A program made the position numbers and the translations under genes. The notes under the pieces were generated by a model. It did no database searches. It was not told where the DNA came from and saw nothing but the letters and a program-made list of their open reading frames with translations. This document shows, piece after piece, positions 1 to 8,656 of a stretch of DNA of 64,000 nucleotides; the stretch's first letter is position 1, and every line of letters starts with the position of its first letter. The stretch is from Candidatus Saccharicenans sp. (GTDB taxonomy: Bacteria > Acidobacteriota > Aminicenantia > Aminicenantales > Saccharicenantaceae), in assembly GCA_026414545.1 (NCBI GenBank), contig JAOAIU010000001.1, forward strand, positions 59,962-123,961. Reading direction: 5' to 3'.

Positions 1-2269
1 GGTCGCAGCGGCGAAAAACCGGAAGTCCGTTATTTTCCAAATGCTGACAGAACGGGTCATAAAGCCGCCCGGCGTCGACGTTGACCACAAAAGGCTTATC
101 GCTGGTGCTGAACAATTTGATCAGCCTGTCAGCCAGACTATTCTCACTGAAAATATTTTCTCGGTGGCCATCACCGGGCGGAAGGGTCTGCAGGGCCGCG
201 GTCATGGGAACGCAGGACACCACGGCACAATCAATGCTCGGGTCCTCCAGGATGGCCTCAACACAACTGCCGAAGGCAGCATCATCGGCCATGGGGGTGA
301 CATCCAGAGGATTGTGCACATCCTGAAGTCGGTCTATTCCCAGTGGTTGCAAGGCCTTCAATATTCTGGACACGGTGCCAGCAGCAAATTCTTTCAGCAC
401 CAGCTCGCCCTCGTCACCTTTAAGATTATCGGCCATGATCACCGACTCAAAGCCGGCGTTGGAGATCAGGCCCACCCGATTGCCCGATATCCTTTTCCCC
501 TTCAGCAATATCAGGCCGCTGATGAAGCTTTCAAACTCGTCAATGGTTTCAGCCACCAGTACTCCAGCCTGAAGCAACAGGCTCCGGCCAACTGCATAGT
601 CGCCGGCCACCGAAGCCGTGTGGCTGGCCGTGGCCTTTCGTCCTTCGGGGCTGCGTCCGGACTTGTAGACCAGGACTTTCTGCCCGGCCTGAATGGCCTT
701 CCTGGCTCCCTCCAGAAATCTCCAGCCGTCGCCTGGCTTCAGGCCCTCAGCATAAACCGCGATGATCTTAACTTCCGGTCGACCCTGAAGATAATTCAGA
801 TAATCACCGAGGGTCAGGTCCAGCTGGTTGCCCACGGAAATGGCATAGATAGGTTCAAACCTGTCCTGGTTGCTCATCCGGGAGAGCATAAAAGCTCCGC
901 TCTGGCTGACTATAGCCAGGCCAGCCTGGATTCCGGACGGCCTATGGAATTTATACCCGGGAATGAAGGTGCTGTCGTATTTTCCCGGTACGGAAATAAT
1001 GCCCAGGCAATTTCCGCCGTTGACCACCGGGGCCGTCTTCCCCTGCCGTCGTCTTCCCCGGAGCAGATTTCGAAGGTCATCCTCGATGCTCTGTGTGCCT
1101 GATTTCTCTCCCAGGCCGCCGGCAATGACGATCACCGAGCGCGCCTTATCCTGCTCCACCAGGTCTTTCATCACCGGGTAGACCTGCTCCGCCCCGAGGG
1201 TAAGGATGAACAGGTCGACAGTTTCAGGCAGGGCCGCCACCTCAGGAAAGCAGCGACAACCCTCGATGCTTTCCAGGCCCGGTTTTACCACGAAGATTTT
1301 TTCCCGTGGAAAACCATTCTGAATGATGTTATTGAGGATGATATGCCCCACATTCATCTTTTCGGAAACACCGATGAGGCCGATGGTTTCCGGTTCCAGG
1401 AGCCGTTTTATCTGCTTCACCGGCCTGTCGGCCGCTTCCAGCTTCTGGCGAGAAAACCGGCACAGCCCGTCCAGGGGCAGGACTTTTCCACATCTGATGA
1501 CCAGCGGGTTGACCTCCAGCTCTTCCAGGGTAAATTCTGTTTCATGGTTGAACGGAGAATAATCCGCTCCCAGCTTCTGAAAGATTTCAATGGCCCTGAC
1601 CAGAGTCTCCGGCCTGACCAGGGCCCGGCGTCCCCTGAAGTCCCTGGCTATTTTTCCAAAAACAGCCAGTGGTTCAAGAACGGAAAGTACTCGCCTGGCA
1701 CCCAGGCCCTCAGGCGGCAGGAGAGCCAGGTTATGTCCTTCTTTCAAATGAGCATTCAGATATTCCACATCCAGTCCACCGCCGCCAAAGGTCACCACCG
1801 GGCCAAAATCCCTTGACACTCTCAGGCCCAGTAGAAGTTCCGAACCGAAACCCACCTGTTCAAAGCCAACCAGTTCGACCAGCAGGACACCGCGGATGGA
1901 ACCGGCCACTTCTTCCGGAGAAACCTTCTCCTGACCAAAAAGGCGGCTGCATCTGGCCGGGATTTCGGCATACATCTTTTCAACCGCGGCCCGGACTTCC
2001 TTCAGACTGGCTCTGACTACAGCCACTCCCCCCACGTCAGATTTATGAAGGATGAGAGGGGAAACAATCTTAATAACCACCCGCTCCGTTCCCAGTTTCC
2101 TGAGACTGGAGGCAGCGAGCGACTTGCCCCTGGGCAGAAAGATATGCTTCGGCACCGGCAGTCCGCGGGCCCGGAGCAGCCTGTAGACTTCTGGCTCGAG
2201 CAAAAAGGTCCGCCCTTCTTTCTCGGCTTTCCTAAGGATTGAACTGATATCTCTGGCGCTATCTTTCAT
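1..2269 (-). CDS. Acyl-CoA synthetase (ADP/NDP-forming), fused subunits; 3' end outside window
   Basis: Converts acyl-CoA, ADP and phosphate to the free acid, CoA and ATP, giving substrate-level ATP in amino-acid fermentation. About 756 codons are visible; the C-terminus runs off the left edge. Domain order is an ATP-grasp (beta-type) domain at residues about 10-240, then a CoA-binding Rossmann domain starting near residue 290 (IGLIGVSEK), then ligase domains. The phosphohistidine motif GRSPEGRKATASHTAS is intact, with His at about residue 550. So the beta part precedes the alpha part in one chain. The ATG at 2269 is preceded by AAAGGGA. It lies 53 bp downstream of iorB on the same strand, so its likely substrates are the aryl- or acyl-CoAs made by IorAB. 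Acetate versus aryl-acid preference cannot be read from the sequence. Confidence 0.9.
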   Translation of the reverse strand, partial: MKDSARDISSILRKAEKEGRTFLLEPEVYRLLRARGLPVPKHIFLPRGKSLAASSLRKLGTERVVIKIVSPLILHKSDVGGVAVVRASLKEVRAAVEKMYAEIPARCSRLFGQEKVSPEEVAGSIRGVLLVELVGFEQVGFGSELLLGLRVSRDFGPVVTFGGGGLDVEYLNAHLKEGHNLALLPPEGLGARRVLSVLEPLAVFGKIARDFRGRRALVRPETLVRAIEIFQKLGADYSPFNHETEFTLEELEVNPLVIRCGKVLPLDGLCRFSRQKLEAADRPVKQIKRLLEPETIGLIGVSEKMNVGHIILNNIIQNGFPREKIFVVKPGLESIEGCRCFPEVAALPETVDLFILTLGAEQVYPVMKDLVEQDKARSVIVIAGGLGEKSGTQSIEDDLRNLLRGRRRQGKTAPVVNGGNCLGIISVPGKYDSTFIPGYKFHRPSGIQAGLAIVSQSGAFMLSRMSNQDRFEPIYAISVGNQLDLTLGDYLNYLQGRPEVKIIAVYAEGLKPGDGWRFLEGARKAIQAGQKVLVYKSGRSPEGRKATASHTASVAGDYAVGRSLLLQAGVLVAETIDEFESFISGLILLKGKRISGNRVGLISNAGFESVIMADNLKGDEGELVLKEFAAGTVSRILKALQPLGIDRLQDVHNPLDVTPMADDAAFGSCVEAILEDPSIDCAVVSCVPMTAALQTLPPGDGHRENIFSENSLADRLIKLFSTSDKPFVVNVDAGRLYDPFCQHLENNGLPVFRRCD

Positions 2270-2322
2270 GTCTCATTCCCTTTCGGCCATCACCGACTTT
2301 TGCCTCGTCCTGATTCCCGCCC

Positions 2323-2898
2323 TCAAAGTTTAGCCGCCTGGCGTCCCAGGTCAAAGGCCCTGAGATTGGTCTGGACGATCTGCGGTCCTCTCTTTTCGAA
2401 CAGAACCTGGATGTACTTCCTCAAAGAACCTTCCCTGAGCGGCAGAAAAATGGAAGCCGCTCCCAGCATCACCATATTTTGAGCCCGGACGCTGCCAGCT
2501 TCCCTGGCCAGTTTCTCGGAATCAATCAGAACATGGACCGGGGCTTTTTTTATCTGCTGGAAAACCTCTTCCAGCACGGGATAATCCGAGATATTGGTAT
2601 AGGGAGTGCTGCTGGAAACAACGGCTCCGTCTGGTTTCAGGTATTCAAAGTAGCGCAGGGTCTCCAGCGGTTCCACGCTCAGAATCAGGTCGGCCTGCCC
2701 GAGTGGAATCAGGTCGCTGTAGATGTGGCCATCAGCCAGGCGAAGGTGAGATTGCACTGCTCCTCCCCTCTGGGACATGCCGTGAACCTCGGCCTGCTTG
2801 AAAAACAGCCCTTCTTCCAGGGCAGCATTATCGATCACGAAAGCAATGGACAGGATACCCTGTCCCCCGACCCCTGCCAGGATGATATCGTACTTCAT
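2323..2898 (-). CDS. iorB: Indolepyruvate ferredoxin oxidoreductase, beta subunit
   Basis: Gamma-type subunit of the 2-oxoacid:ferredoxin oxidoreductase family, which partners IorA in oxidative decarboxylation of arylpyruvates to aryl-acetyl-CoA. The 191-residue protein begins MKYDIILAGVGGQGILS; GVGGQG is the family hallmark, followed by the AEVHGMSQRGG stretch typical of IorB. The frame stays open upstream to an ATG at 2937, but that would overlap the end of iorA by 37 bases. The ATG at 2898 has an ideal GAGGAG ribosome site and starts 2 bases after the iorA stop, so it is preferred. Length is normal for the family. Confidence 0.93.
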   Translation of the reverse strand: MKYDIILAGVGGQGILSIAFVIDNAALEEGLFFKQAEVHGMSQRGGAVQSHLRLADGHIYSDLIPLGQADLILSVEPLETLRYFEYLKPDGAVVSSSTPYTNISDYPVLEEVFQQIKKAPVHVLIDSEKLAREAGSVRAQNMVMLGAASIFLPLREGSLRKYIQVLFEKRGPQIVQTNLRAFDLGRQAAKL

Positions 2899-2900
2899 CG

Positions 2901-4499
2901 TCAACTCCTCTTTTTCTCGCCCACAATCTGGATGCATTCTCTTCGGGCGATGATGACCGAAAGACCTTGGTGGGATAGTTCTTCCTTGATCACCTTGACG
3001 TTTTCCTGATGATTTTTAGGAAGAGGCACGATGACCCGCAGATGATTCGGGTCAAGGCCCAGGCCGGCCACCAGGCGGTCGAGCGGCTCTCCGGTTCCGA
3101 AGCTGGGCTGGGTGCCGGTCATGGCCACCGTCCCGTTGTCCAGGATGACAACAGTCATGGCCGTGTCGGAATGGACAGCATCCAGCAGCGGGGTTATTCC
3201 AGAGTGGGCAAAGGTAGAATCTCCGATGACGGCCACCGAGGGATGGATGCCGGCCTCGGCCCCGCCCTTGGCCATAGAAACGCTGGCCCCCATGCAAACA
3301 CAGGTTTGGATGGCATTGTAAGGCGGAAGCGCTCCCAGCGTATAACAACCGATGTCAGAAAAGACAACCGGCCGGGGGAAATCTCTGAGGGCCTCGTTCA
3401 GGGCTTTATAAGTATCAGCATGGGGACAGCCCACGCACAGTTGCGGGGGTCTGGCCGCCAGCTTGAATTCCCCTGCCTTCAATCCGGTCTTTTCGGGCAG
3501 TCCCAGAGCTCTGGCCACCAGGTCAGGCGTTAGTTCACCGCTGGCCGGCAGGCTTCCGTCCATCTTGCCCCTGATTACCTTCCCTGGAATTCCGGTCACC
3601 CCGCGCAGAAACCTTTCAACAAAAGGATACCCCTCCTCAATTACCAGAATCTCGTCCACCTGCTCGATCAACCGGCGGAGTTTGGCCACGGGAAAAGGAT
3701 AGGTCGATATTTTCAGGTAAGAAGGCTCGGCCGGAAGGCCAGCCGCCACTTCCTTGAAATAATTATAGGCAATTCCGGTGACCACCACTCCCAGCCGGCC
3801 TCCGGCTGGGTTCAATACCAGCTGGTTGTAAACAGTATTTTCAGAATACTCCAGCAATTCATCCTGCCTGTCCAGGAGAATCCGGAAACGGCGCCGGGCA
3901 TTCCCCGGAAGCAGTGTCCAGTCCTGCCAGGTGCCGTAAGGCAGGTCTTTATTTTGCTCCCGGGCCGCGGACGTTTCGACCGAGGACCGGCTGTGGGCCA
4001 GCCTGGTAACCAACCGGAGCATCACCGGGATCCTGAACTTTTCCGACAGGTCAAAAGCCTCCCTGGTCATGTTATAAGCTTCCTGATGGTTGGCTGGCTC
4101 CAGACATAAAATGCGGGCAAAATCAGCATAATAACGGCTATCCTGTTCGTCCTGAGAGGAATGCATACCCGGGTCGTCGGCTACCACCACTACCAGTCCT
4201 CCGTTGGCTCCGGTGATGGCCGCATTGATAAAAGGGTCAGCGGCCACATTGAGGCCCACGTGCTTGAAGGAAACCATGGCCCGCTTGCCGGCAAAGGATA
4301 CTCCCAGGGCCTCTTCGCAGGCTACCTTTTCATTGACACACCACTTGGCCGTGAACTTACGGCCACCCTCGGAATTCCTGACCAGGAACTCCATTATCTC
4401 TGAGGCCGGGGTTCCTGGATAGGAATAGGCTGCGGTCAACCCGGCCTGGATGGCGGCCAGGGCCACCGCCTCATCGCCAAGAAGGACAATTCTTTCCAT
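2901..4499 (-). CDS. iorA: Indolepyruvate ferredoxin oxidoreductase, alpha subunit, lacking the ferredoxin domain
   Basis: Thiamine-diphosphate subunit of arylpyruvate:ferredoxin oxidoreductase. Visible features are the N-terminal pyrimidine-binding domain (SYPGTPASEI near residue 30), the CVGCPHAD motif at 355-362 and the ThDP motif GDSTFAHSG at 426-434 with ILDNGTVAMTG at 452-462. It has 532 residues. Standard IorA is about 600 residues because it ends in a 2x[4Fe-4S] ferredoxin module. Here the chain stops about 12 residues after the VIIARREC segment, so no CxxCxxC cluster motif is present. The stop is followed immediately by a well-placed iorB, so this is not an obvious frameshift. Electrons may pass directly to free ferredoxin or another partner (inference). 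ATG at 4499 is preceded by AAAGGA. First gene of the iorA-iorB-synthetase operon. Confidence 0.93.
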   Translation of the reverse strand: MERIVLLGDEAVALAAIQAGLTAAYSYPGTPASEIMEFLVRNSEGGRKFTAKWCVNEKVACEEALGVSFAGKRAMVSFKHVGLNVAADPFINAAITGANGGLVVVVADDPGMHSSQDEQDSRYYADFARILCLEPANHQEAYNMTREAFDLSEKFRIPVMLRLVTRLAHSRSSVETSAAREQNKDLPYGTWQDWTLLPGNARRRFRILLDRQDELLEYSENTVYNQLVLNPAGGRLGVVVTGIAYNYFKEVAAGLPAEPSYLKISTYPFPVAKLRRLIEQVDEILVIEEGYPFVERFLRGVTGIPGKVIRGKMDGSLPASGELTPDLVARALGLPEKTGLKAGEFKLAARPPQLCVGCPHADTYKALNEALRDFPRPVVFSDIGCYTLGALPPYNAIQTCVCMGASVSMAKGGAEAGIHPSVAVIGDSTFAHSGITPLLDAVHSDTAMTVVILDNGTVAMTGTQPSFGTGEPLDRLVAGLGLDPNHLRVIVPLPKNHQENVKVIKEELSHQGLSVIIARRECIQIVGEKKRS

Positions 4500-4550
4500 G
4501 GTTTTAATCCTTTAATTCTGTTTTTATGGAAACTGACAAGGTTAGCTCTT

Positions 4551-4580
4551 AGCATACAATTTAACCTTAAAAGCTGTCAA
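4551..4580 (-). promoter_or_regulatory. Sigma70-type promoter for iorA operon
   Basis: On the minus strand, TTGACA (4580-4575) is followed after 18 bases by TATGCT (4556-4551). It lies about 50 bases upstream of the iorA ATG in the AT-rich gap between divergent iorA and rrf2. Confidence 0.6.
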
Positions 4581-4591
4581 GAAAATTAGAT

Positions 4592-4620
4592 TTGCCCGAT
4601 CTCTACTATTCCGATAGAAT
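4592..4620 (+). promoter_or_regulatory. Promoter for rrf2-resB-ccsA with overlapping palindrome
   Basis: TTGCCC (4592-4597), 17-base spacer, TAGAAT (4615-4620). An inverted repeat ATTC-CGATA-GAAT (4608-4620) covers the -10 box. A palindrome there, directly upstream of an Rrf2 regulator gene, is a plausible autoregulatory operator, but the assignment is inference. Confidence 0.45.
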
Positions 4621-4686
4621 TATGGTAAATTAGATTATGGCTGAATAGAATTCCGGTTCAGACCGCCGACCGGGAAGGAGGACCAG

Positions 4687-5139
4687 ATGTTCAGGATTTC
4701 AACCAAGGGGCGCTACGGCACCAGGTTGATGCTCAACCTGGCCCTGCACTACCAGGAGAGCTCTCCAGCTCGCTCCCTGAAAGAGGTGGCCGAGGAAGAG
4801 GATATCTCCATCCGGTACCTGGAACAGATCATAATTCCGCTGCGTGACCACCGGCTGGTCAAGAGTCAGAGGGGAGCCGGTGGAGGTTACACCCTGTCCA
4901 GGCCACCGGCCGCCATCAGGCTGAGCGAGGTGCTGCAGGCAGTTGAAGGCAACTGCTGCCTGGTGGAATGCGTGGAAGACAGGAATAATTGTTCCCGCTC
5001 CAGCTACTGCGCTGCCCATGAAATCTGGAAAGAGGGAACGGCGGTGATGAAGAACTACTTCGACTCGGTCAGCCTGCAGGATATGGTCAGAATTGCCGAG
5101 AGAAAGAGCCGCCGAAAGCCCAAGAACCCCAGAGGCTGA
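4687..5139 (+). CDS. Rrf2-family transcriptional regulator (IscR/NsrR-like)
   Basis: DNA-binding regulator of 150 residues with the typical Rrf2 N-terminus (STKGRYGTRLMLNLA), a winged helix (IRYLEQIIIPLRDHRLVKSQRG) and the GAGGGY wing. The cluster-ligand region carries Cys90, Cys91, Cys95, Cys102 and Cys108; the last three resemble the three-cysteine [Fe-S] site of IscR and NsrR. It probably senses iron-sulfur status, nitric oxide or redox state, but the exact subclass cannot be decided. Ribosome site AAGGAGG lies 6 bases before the ATG. It is the first gene of an apparent operon with resB and ccsA (16-base gap to resB), which suggests redox control of cytochrome c maturation. Confidence 0.9.
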   Translation: MFRISTKGRYGTRLMLNLALHYQESSPARSLKEVAEEEDISIRYLEQIIIPLRDHRLVKSQRGAGGGYTLSRPPAAIRLSEVLQAVEGNCCLVECVEDRNNCSRSSYCAAHEIWKEGTAVMKNYFDSVSLQDMVRIAERKSRRKPKNPRG

Positions 5140-5155
5140 AAGTTTTTAGCCAGCG

Positions 5156-6517
5156 ATGAACCCAAAAGGAGCCTGGAAGTTTCTGACCTCGGTCAGACTA
5201 GCCATTGCCCTGCTTATTCTGATAATCGTCCTGGCTACGGTCGGAACTTTCATCCCCCAGGAACGGGAGGCGGAATTTTACCAGAAAAACCTTCCCGGGA
5301 TATCAGGCCTGGTTCTTCCTCTGGGCCTGGACCATCTCTATCGCTCTCCTCTTTTTCTGAGCCTGGTCTTTCTGTTCCTGCTTAATCTTATTTTTTGCTC
5401 GCTGCAGCAGATACCGGCTAAATTCAGGCGGCTGAAAACTGATCAGGAAGCAATTCTCAGCGCCAGCTCCATAATACTCGAGCCGCAGGAACGGTCCCAC
5501 CTGGAGCGCTGGCTGGAAACCGACCTGATTCAGCTCACTTCCATATTCAGGAAGCGGCACTATCGGGTCAGGGTGTCCGCCACGGCCGACGGTAAGACAT
5601 TTCTGGCCAGAAAAGGTTGGCCAGGCCTTTTCGGCCCGGAACTGGTGCACCTGGGATTGATAATCATCATCGCCGGGGGATTGATTTCGGCCATTTTCAG
5701 CCAGAGAATATCTTTGGCTCTGGTCGAGGGACAGACTGAAAAGATTCCGGGTCGGGATTTTTCCTTGCGCCTGGACAGATTCACAACGGAATATTACCCC
5801 GACGGTTCGGTCCGGGACTGGAAGAGCCTGGTTTCAGTGCTGGAAAACGACCAGGTCAGGCTTCAGAAGACAATAGAAGTCAACCATCCCCTGAAATATG
5901 CTGGGATGAGTTTCTTTCAGATGAGCTATGGCCATGATTGGGACCGAACCCTCCTGGAACTGGAGATTGTTTGGTCCCAAAGCCGGAGGCGAACGGTCAC
6001 TCTCAAGGTCGGGGAAACTATTCACCTGGAAGATGGCGCCAGATTGAGGGCGCTGTCGTTTATCCCCGATTTCCAGGTCGACGACAGCGGCCAGGCTTAC
6101 AGCCGTTCTGCGGAGGCGGCCAACCCGGCTGCTCTGGTAGAAATGGCTGAAGGAGACAAACAGGTTTTTCTGGGCTGGGTCTTCCACGGGCATCCGGAGC
6201 TGAGCCGATATCAGCGCCGGACCGGTCCCGAGCTAAAGGTCGACCTTAAGAATTTTTCCGCCCCGTCTTTCTCGGTGCTGGAGGCTTCTTCCGACCCGGG
6301 CACTGACCTGGTCTGGGCCGGCTCAGGATTGCTGGTCCTGGGCTTGCTGGCTTCTTTCTACCTTCCATACCGAGAAGTACGGCTGAAGCAGCGAGTCGGG
6401 AGTCCGCCGGTCCTTCTGACCTATGCCAGGAAGAACCGGGATGCTTTTCATCGAGAGGTCAAGACTCTTCTCAGCCTGGCCAATAAAAAAGACTTAAAGG
6501 ATAAAGGCGATGAATGA
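5156..6517 (+). CDS. resB: Cytochrome c biogenesis protein ResB (Ccs1)
   Basis: Membrane component of system II cytochrome c maturation; with CcsA it delivers and ligates heme to apocytochrome c on the outer face of the inner membrane. The 453-residue protein begins with the family signature KFLTSVRLAIALLILIIVLA, has further membrane segments near residues 60-80 and 160-180, a large extracytoplasmic domain, and a last membrane helix near residues 382-402. The stop overlaps the ccsA start by 8 bases, implying translational coupling. No c-type cytochrome gene is visible in the window. Confidence 0.92.
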   Translation: MNPKGAWKFLTSVRLAIALLILIIVLATVGTFIPQEREAEFYQKNLPGISGLVLPLGLDHLYRSPLFLSLVFLFLLNLIFCSLQQIPAKFRRLKTDQEAILSASSIILEPQERSHLERWLETDLIQLTSIFRKRHYRVRVSATADGKTFLARKGWPGLFGPELVHLGLIIIIAGGLISAIFSQRISLALVEGQTEKIPGRDFSLRLDRFTTEYYPDGSVRDWKSLVSVLENDQVRLQKTIEVNHPLKYAGMSFFQMSYGHDWDRTLLELEIVWSQSRRRTVTLKVGETIHLEDGARLRALSFIPDFQVDDSGQAYSRSAEAANPAALVEMAEGDKQVFLGWVFHGHPELSRYQRRTGPELKVDLKNFSAPSFSVLEASSDPGTDLVWAGSGLLVLGLLASFYLPYREVRLKQRVGSPPVLLTYARKNRDAFHREVKTLLSLANKKDLKDKGDE

Positions 6518-7322
6518 ATTTTCTTTCCTGCTCCTGGCTTTCATCACCTACCTGTTGGCCATGCTAACTGGCTTTCTTTCTCTCTTCGGCTCGGGAAGCC
6601 AGTGGCGAAAGGTCTCTTACTTTCTGGGCCTGGGAGGCCTGTTGCTGCACAGCCTTTCCCTGACCGTGCGCACGGTACACAGCGGCCAGCCTCCCTTCAC
6701 CACCATGTACGAATCGGTCAGCTTTCTGGCCTGGAGCTGCGTCCTGGCCGTCATCATCTTTGAAAGAAAATTTCGCCTGGAGAAAACCGGCCCCTACCTC
6801 TGGCTGGTGGTGGTGGCCCTGATGGCCCTGGCCTCGTCGCCCGCTCTACCCAAGGCAGTCAATCCCCTGGTGCCCGCTCTTCAGAGTTACTGGTTGTGGC
6901 TTCACGTCTCAGTGACCCTTTTAGGCGAAGCCTTTCTGGCAGTAGCTTTCGTAGCCAGCCTTATTTATCTTCTGACACCCGAAAAGAAACCCGGCCAGCC
7001 GAGCCAGGAAGCCAGGAGGCAAAACCTGGACCAGCTTGCCTACCGGGCTGTGGCTGTCGGCTTTCCTCTATTTACCCTGGGAGCACTGGTATTCGGCATG
7101 ATCTGGGCCAGCAAGGCCTGGGGACGTTACTGGGGCTGGGACCCCAAGGAAGTCTGGTCGTTGATCACCTGGTTGTTTTACGCTCTATACCTTCATACCA
7201 GGCTGGTCCATGGCTGGAAGGGAAAGAAATCCGCCTTGATTGCGGTGCTGGGTTTCCTGGCAGCTCTGTTCACCTTTTTCGGGGTCAACTACTTTTTGAG
7301 CGGACTCCATAGCTACGCTTGA
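6510..7322 (+). CDS. ccsA: Cytochrome c biogenesis protein CcsA (ResC)
   Basis: Heme-handling membrane protein of system II cytochrome c maturation. It has 270 residues and about eight membrane helices. The WWD heme-binding motif WGRYWGWDPKEVWSLITW is at about 204-221, with candidate heme-ligand histidines at 132, 229 and 267 (HVSVT, HTRL, LHSYA). It starts inside the end of resB. Length is at the short end of the family, matching CcsA rather than the longer fused forms. Confidence 0.93.
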   Translation: MNEFSFLLLAFITYLLAMLTGFLSLFGSGSQWRKVSYFLGLGGLLLHSLSLTVRTVHSGQPPFTTMYESVSFLAWSCVLAVIIFERKFRLEKTGPYLWLVVVALMALASSPALPKAVNPLVPALQSYWLWLHVSVTLLGEAFLAVAFVASLIYLLTPEKKPGQPSQEARRQNLDQLAYRAVAVGFPLFTLGALVFGMIWASKAWGRYWGWDPKEVWSLITWLFYALYLHTRLVHGWKGKKSALIAVLGFLAALFTFFGVNYFLSGLHSYA

Positions 7323-7403
7323 TGCCTGACAGAATCAAGTTCATGGCCTTACCTCGCGGCCGCCATCCAATACTTAACCCCTGAAAACCTCCGCAGAACA
7401 TGG

Positions 7404-7434
7404 CCTCATATGAATAAACATTCATATTTTGGCC
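7404..7434. terminator. AT-rich hairpin between convergent ccsA and folD
   Basis: A perfect inverted repeat ATATGAAT-AAAC-ATTCATAT (7408-7427) is flanked on both sides by GGCC, which can extend the stem. TTT follows on the plus strand. Its position between convergent genes suggests a weak bidirectional terminator. The rest of 7323-7564 shows nothing clear. Confidence 0.4.
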
Positions 7435-7564
7435 TGCCGGACAGTCCTGCCGGGCCGAAGCTCGGGCCGATAGTTCAAGGCCGGATGCCTGACCGGGGTC
7501 TTAGCGGCCGGTATATTTCGGCCAATTAATGGACGGCTTCAGTTGAGAAACTTTCGGCCGCGAA

Positions 7565-8446
7565 TCAGAGCAGCGTCCGTTCGGCCGATTCTATGGTGTT
7601 CATGAGCAGCATGGTCACCGTCATCGGGCCGACACCTCCGGGAACCGGGGTAATGGCCTCAGCCTTTTCCTTGATGGCCTCAAAGTCGCAGTCTCCCACC
7701 AGTCTGAAGCCCTTGGGCGAACCGGGGTCGGGAACACGGTTTACGCCCACATCGATGACCACGCAGCCTTCCCTGACCATGTCGGCAGTAATGGCCCTGG
7801 GGGCGCCCATAGCTGCCACCAGAATGTCAGCCTGAAGAGTAAACCTTCTTAAATCGGGAGTGCCGGTATGGCAAACGGTGACAGTGGCATTGGCTCCCGG
7901 TTTTTTCTGCATCAGCATGGCCACCAGGGGCTTGCCGACGATGTTGCTGCGGCCGCAGACCACCACGTGCTTGCCCTCTGGACTGTAGCCGCTGCGAACC
8001 AGCATCTGCTGGACGCCGTACGGAGTGCAGGGCAGTGGGCAGGGCTCGCCCCGCAACAGCCGGCCGACATTTATGGGATGGAACCCATCAACGTCTTTTT
8101 CCGGCGAGATGTAGTTGATTACTTTATCCGGGTTAACCCACTTGGGCAGCGGCAATTGTACCAGGACTCCGTGAAATCTGGGGTCGCGGTTAAGCCGGTC
8201 GACCGTTTTTAGAATTTCCTCTTCTGAAGAATCGGCCGGAAGGTGTACTGTCTCTTCGAATATCCCGACTTCTTCCGCCCCCTTGGCTTTGGCCGTCACA
8301 TAGGAAACCGAGGCCGGGTCTTCGCCCACCAGGATAACCCCGAGCCCCGGAGTTAATCCCTTCTTCTTGAGCTCGGCAGTTCTGGCTTTCAATTCCTCCC
8401 TGATCGAAGCTGCCACTTCCTTCCCGGATATGATTCTGGCCGTCAT
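7565..8446 (-). CDS. folD: Bifunctional methylene-THF dehydrogenase / methenyl-THF cyclohydrolase
   Basis: Interconverts 5,10-methylene-THF, 5,10-methenyl-THF and 10-formyl-THF. The 293-residue protein has the N-terminal catalytic domain with Y54 and K58 equivalents in SYVTAKAKGAEE, the QLPLPKW loop, DVDGFHP, the Rossmann nucleotide site GRSNIVGKPL and the C-terminal PVPGGVGPMT. The frame opens at 8461 with MREEK, but those codons are the ribosome site itself (GAGGGAGG), so the ATG at 8446 is the start. Cytosolic one-carbon metabolism; transcribed alone. Confidence 0.96.
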   Translation of the reverse strand: MTARIISGKEVAASIREELKARTAELKKKGLTPGLGVILVGEDPASVSYVTAKAKGAEEVGIFEETVHLPADSSEEEILKTVDRLNRDPRFHGVLVQLPLPKWVNPDKVINYISPEKDVDGFHPINVGRLLRGEPCPLPCTPYGVQQMLVRSGYSPEGKHVVVCGRSNIVGKPLVAMLMQKKPGANATVTVCHTGTPDLRRFTLQADILVAAMGAPRAITADMVREGCVVIDVGVNRVPDPGSPKGFRLVGDCDFEAIKEKAEAITPVPGGVGPMTVTMLLMNTIESAERTLL

Positions 8447-8476
8447 TTTTTCCTCCCTCAATAAGACTGCCTCAAT

Positions 8477-8505
8477 AAATTAGCCGAGTTTATGCTTACA
8501 GTCAA
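8477..8505 (-). promoter_or_regulatory. Promoter for folD
   Basis: TTGACT (8505-8500), 17-base spacer and TAATTT (8482-8477) on the minus strand, about 30 bases upstream of the folD start codon. Confidence 0.45.
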
Positions 8506-8656
8506 CAAGAAAATGAGTCCCTGACCGACGACCTGACCAGCCTGATTATCCTCGGAGCTTAAAAATTTGAGGCCAAGACCGATCGGGAGGAATATCTTGC
8601 CTCGAACGGAGGCCGACCTGTCAGGACCGCACGGGTTTAGGGGCCGGGGATTTCTC

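Noticed and set aside
41..1102. Long open frame on the plus strand (353 codons)
   Set aside because: It lies entirely antisense to the acyl-CoA synthetase, whose motifs (SHTAS, ATP-grasp) are clear. No family features in the translation.
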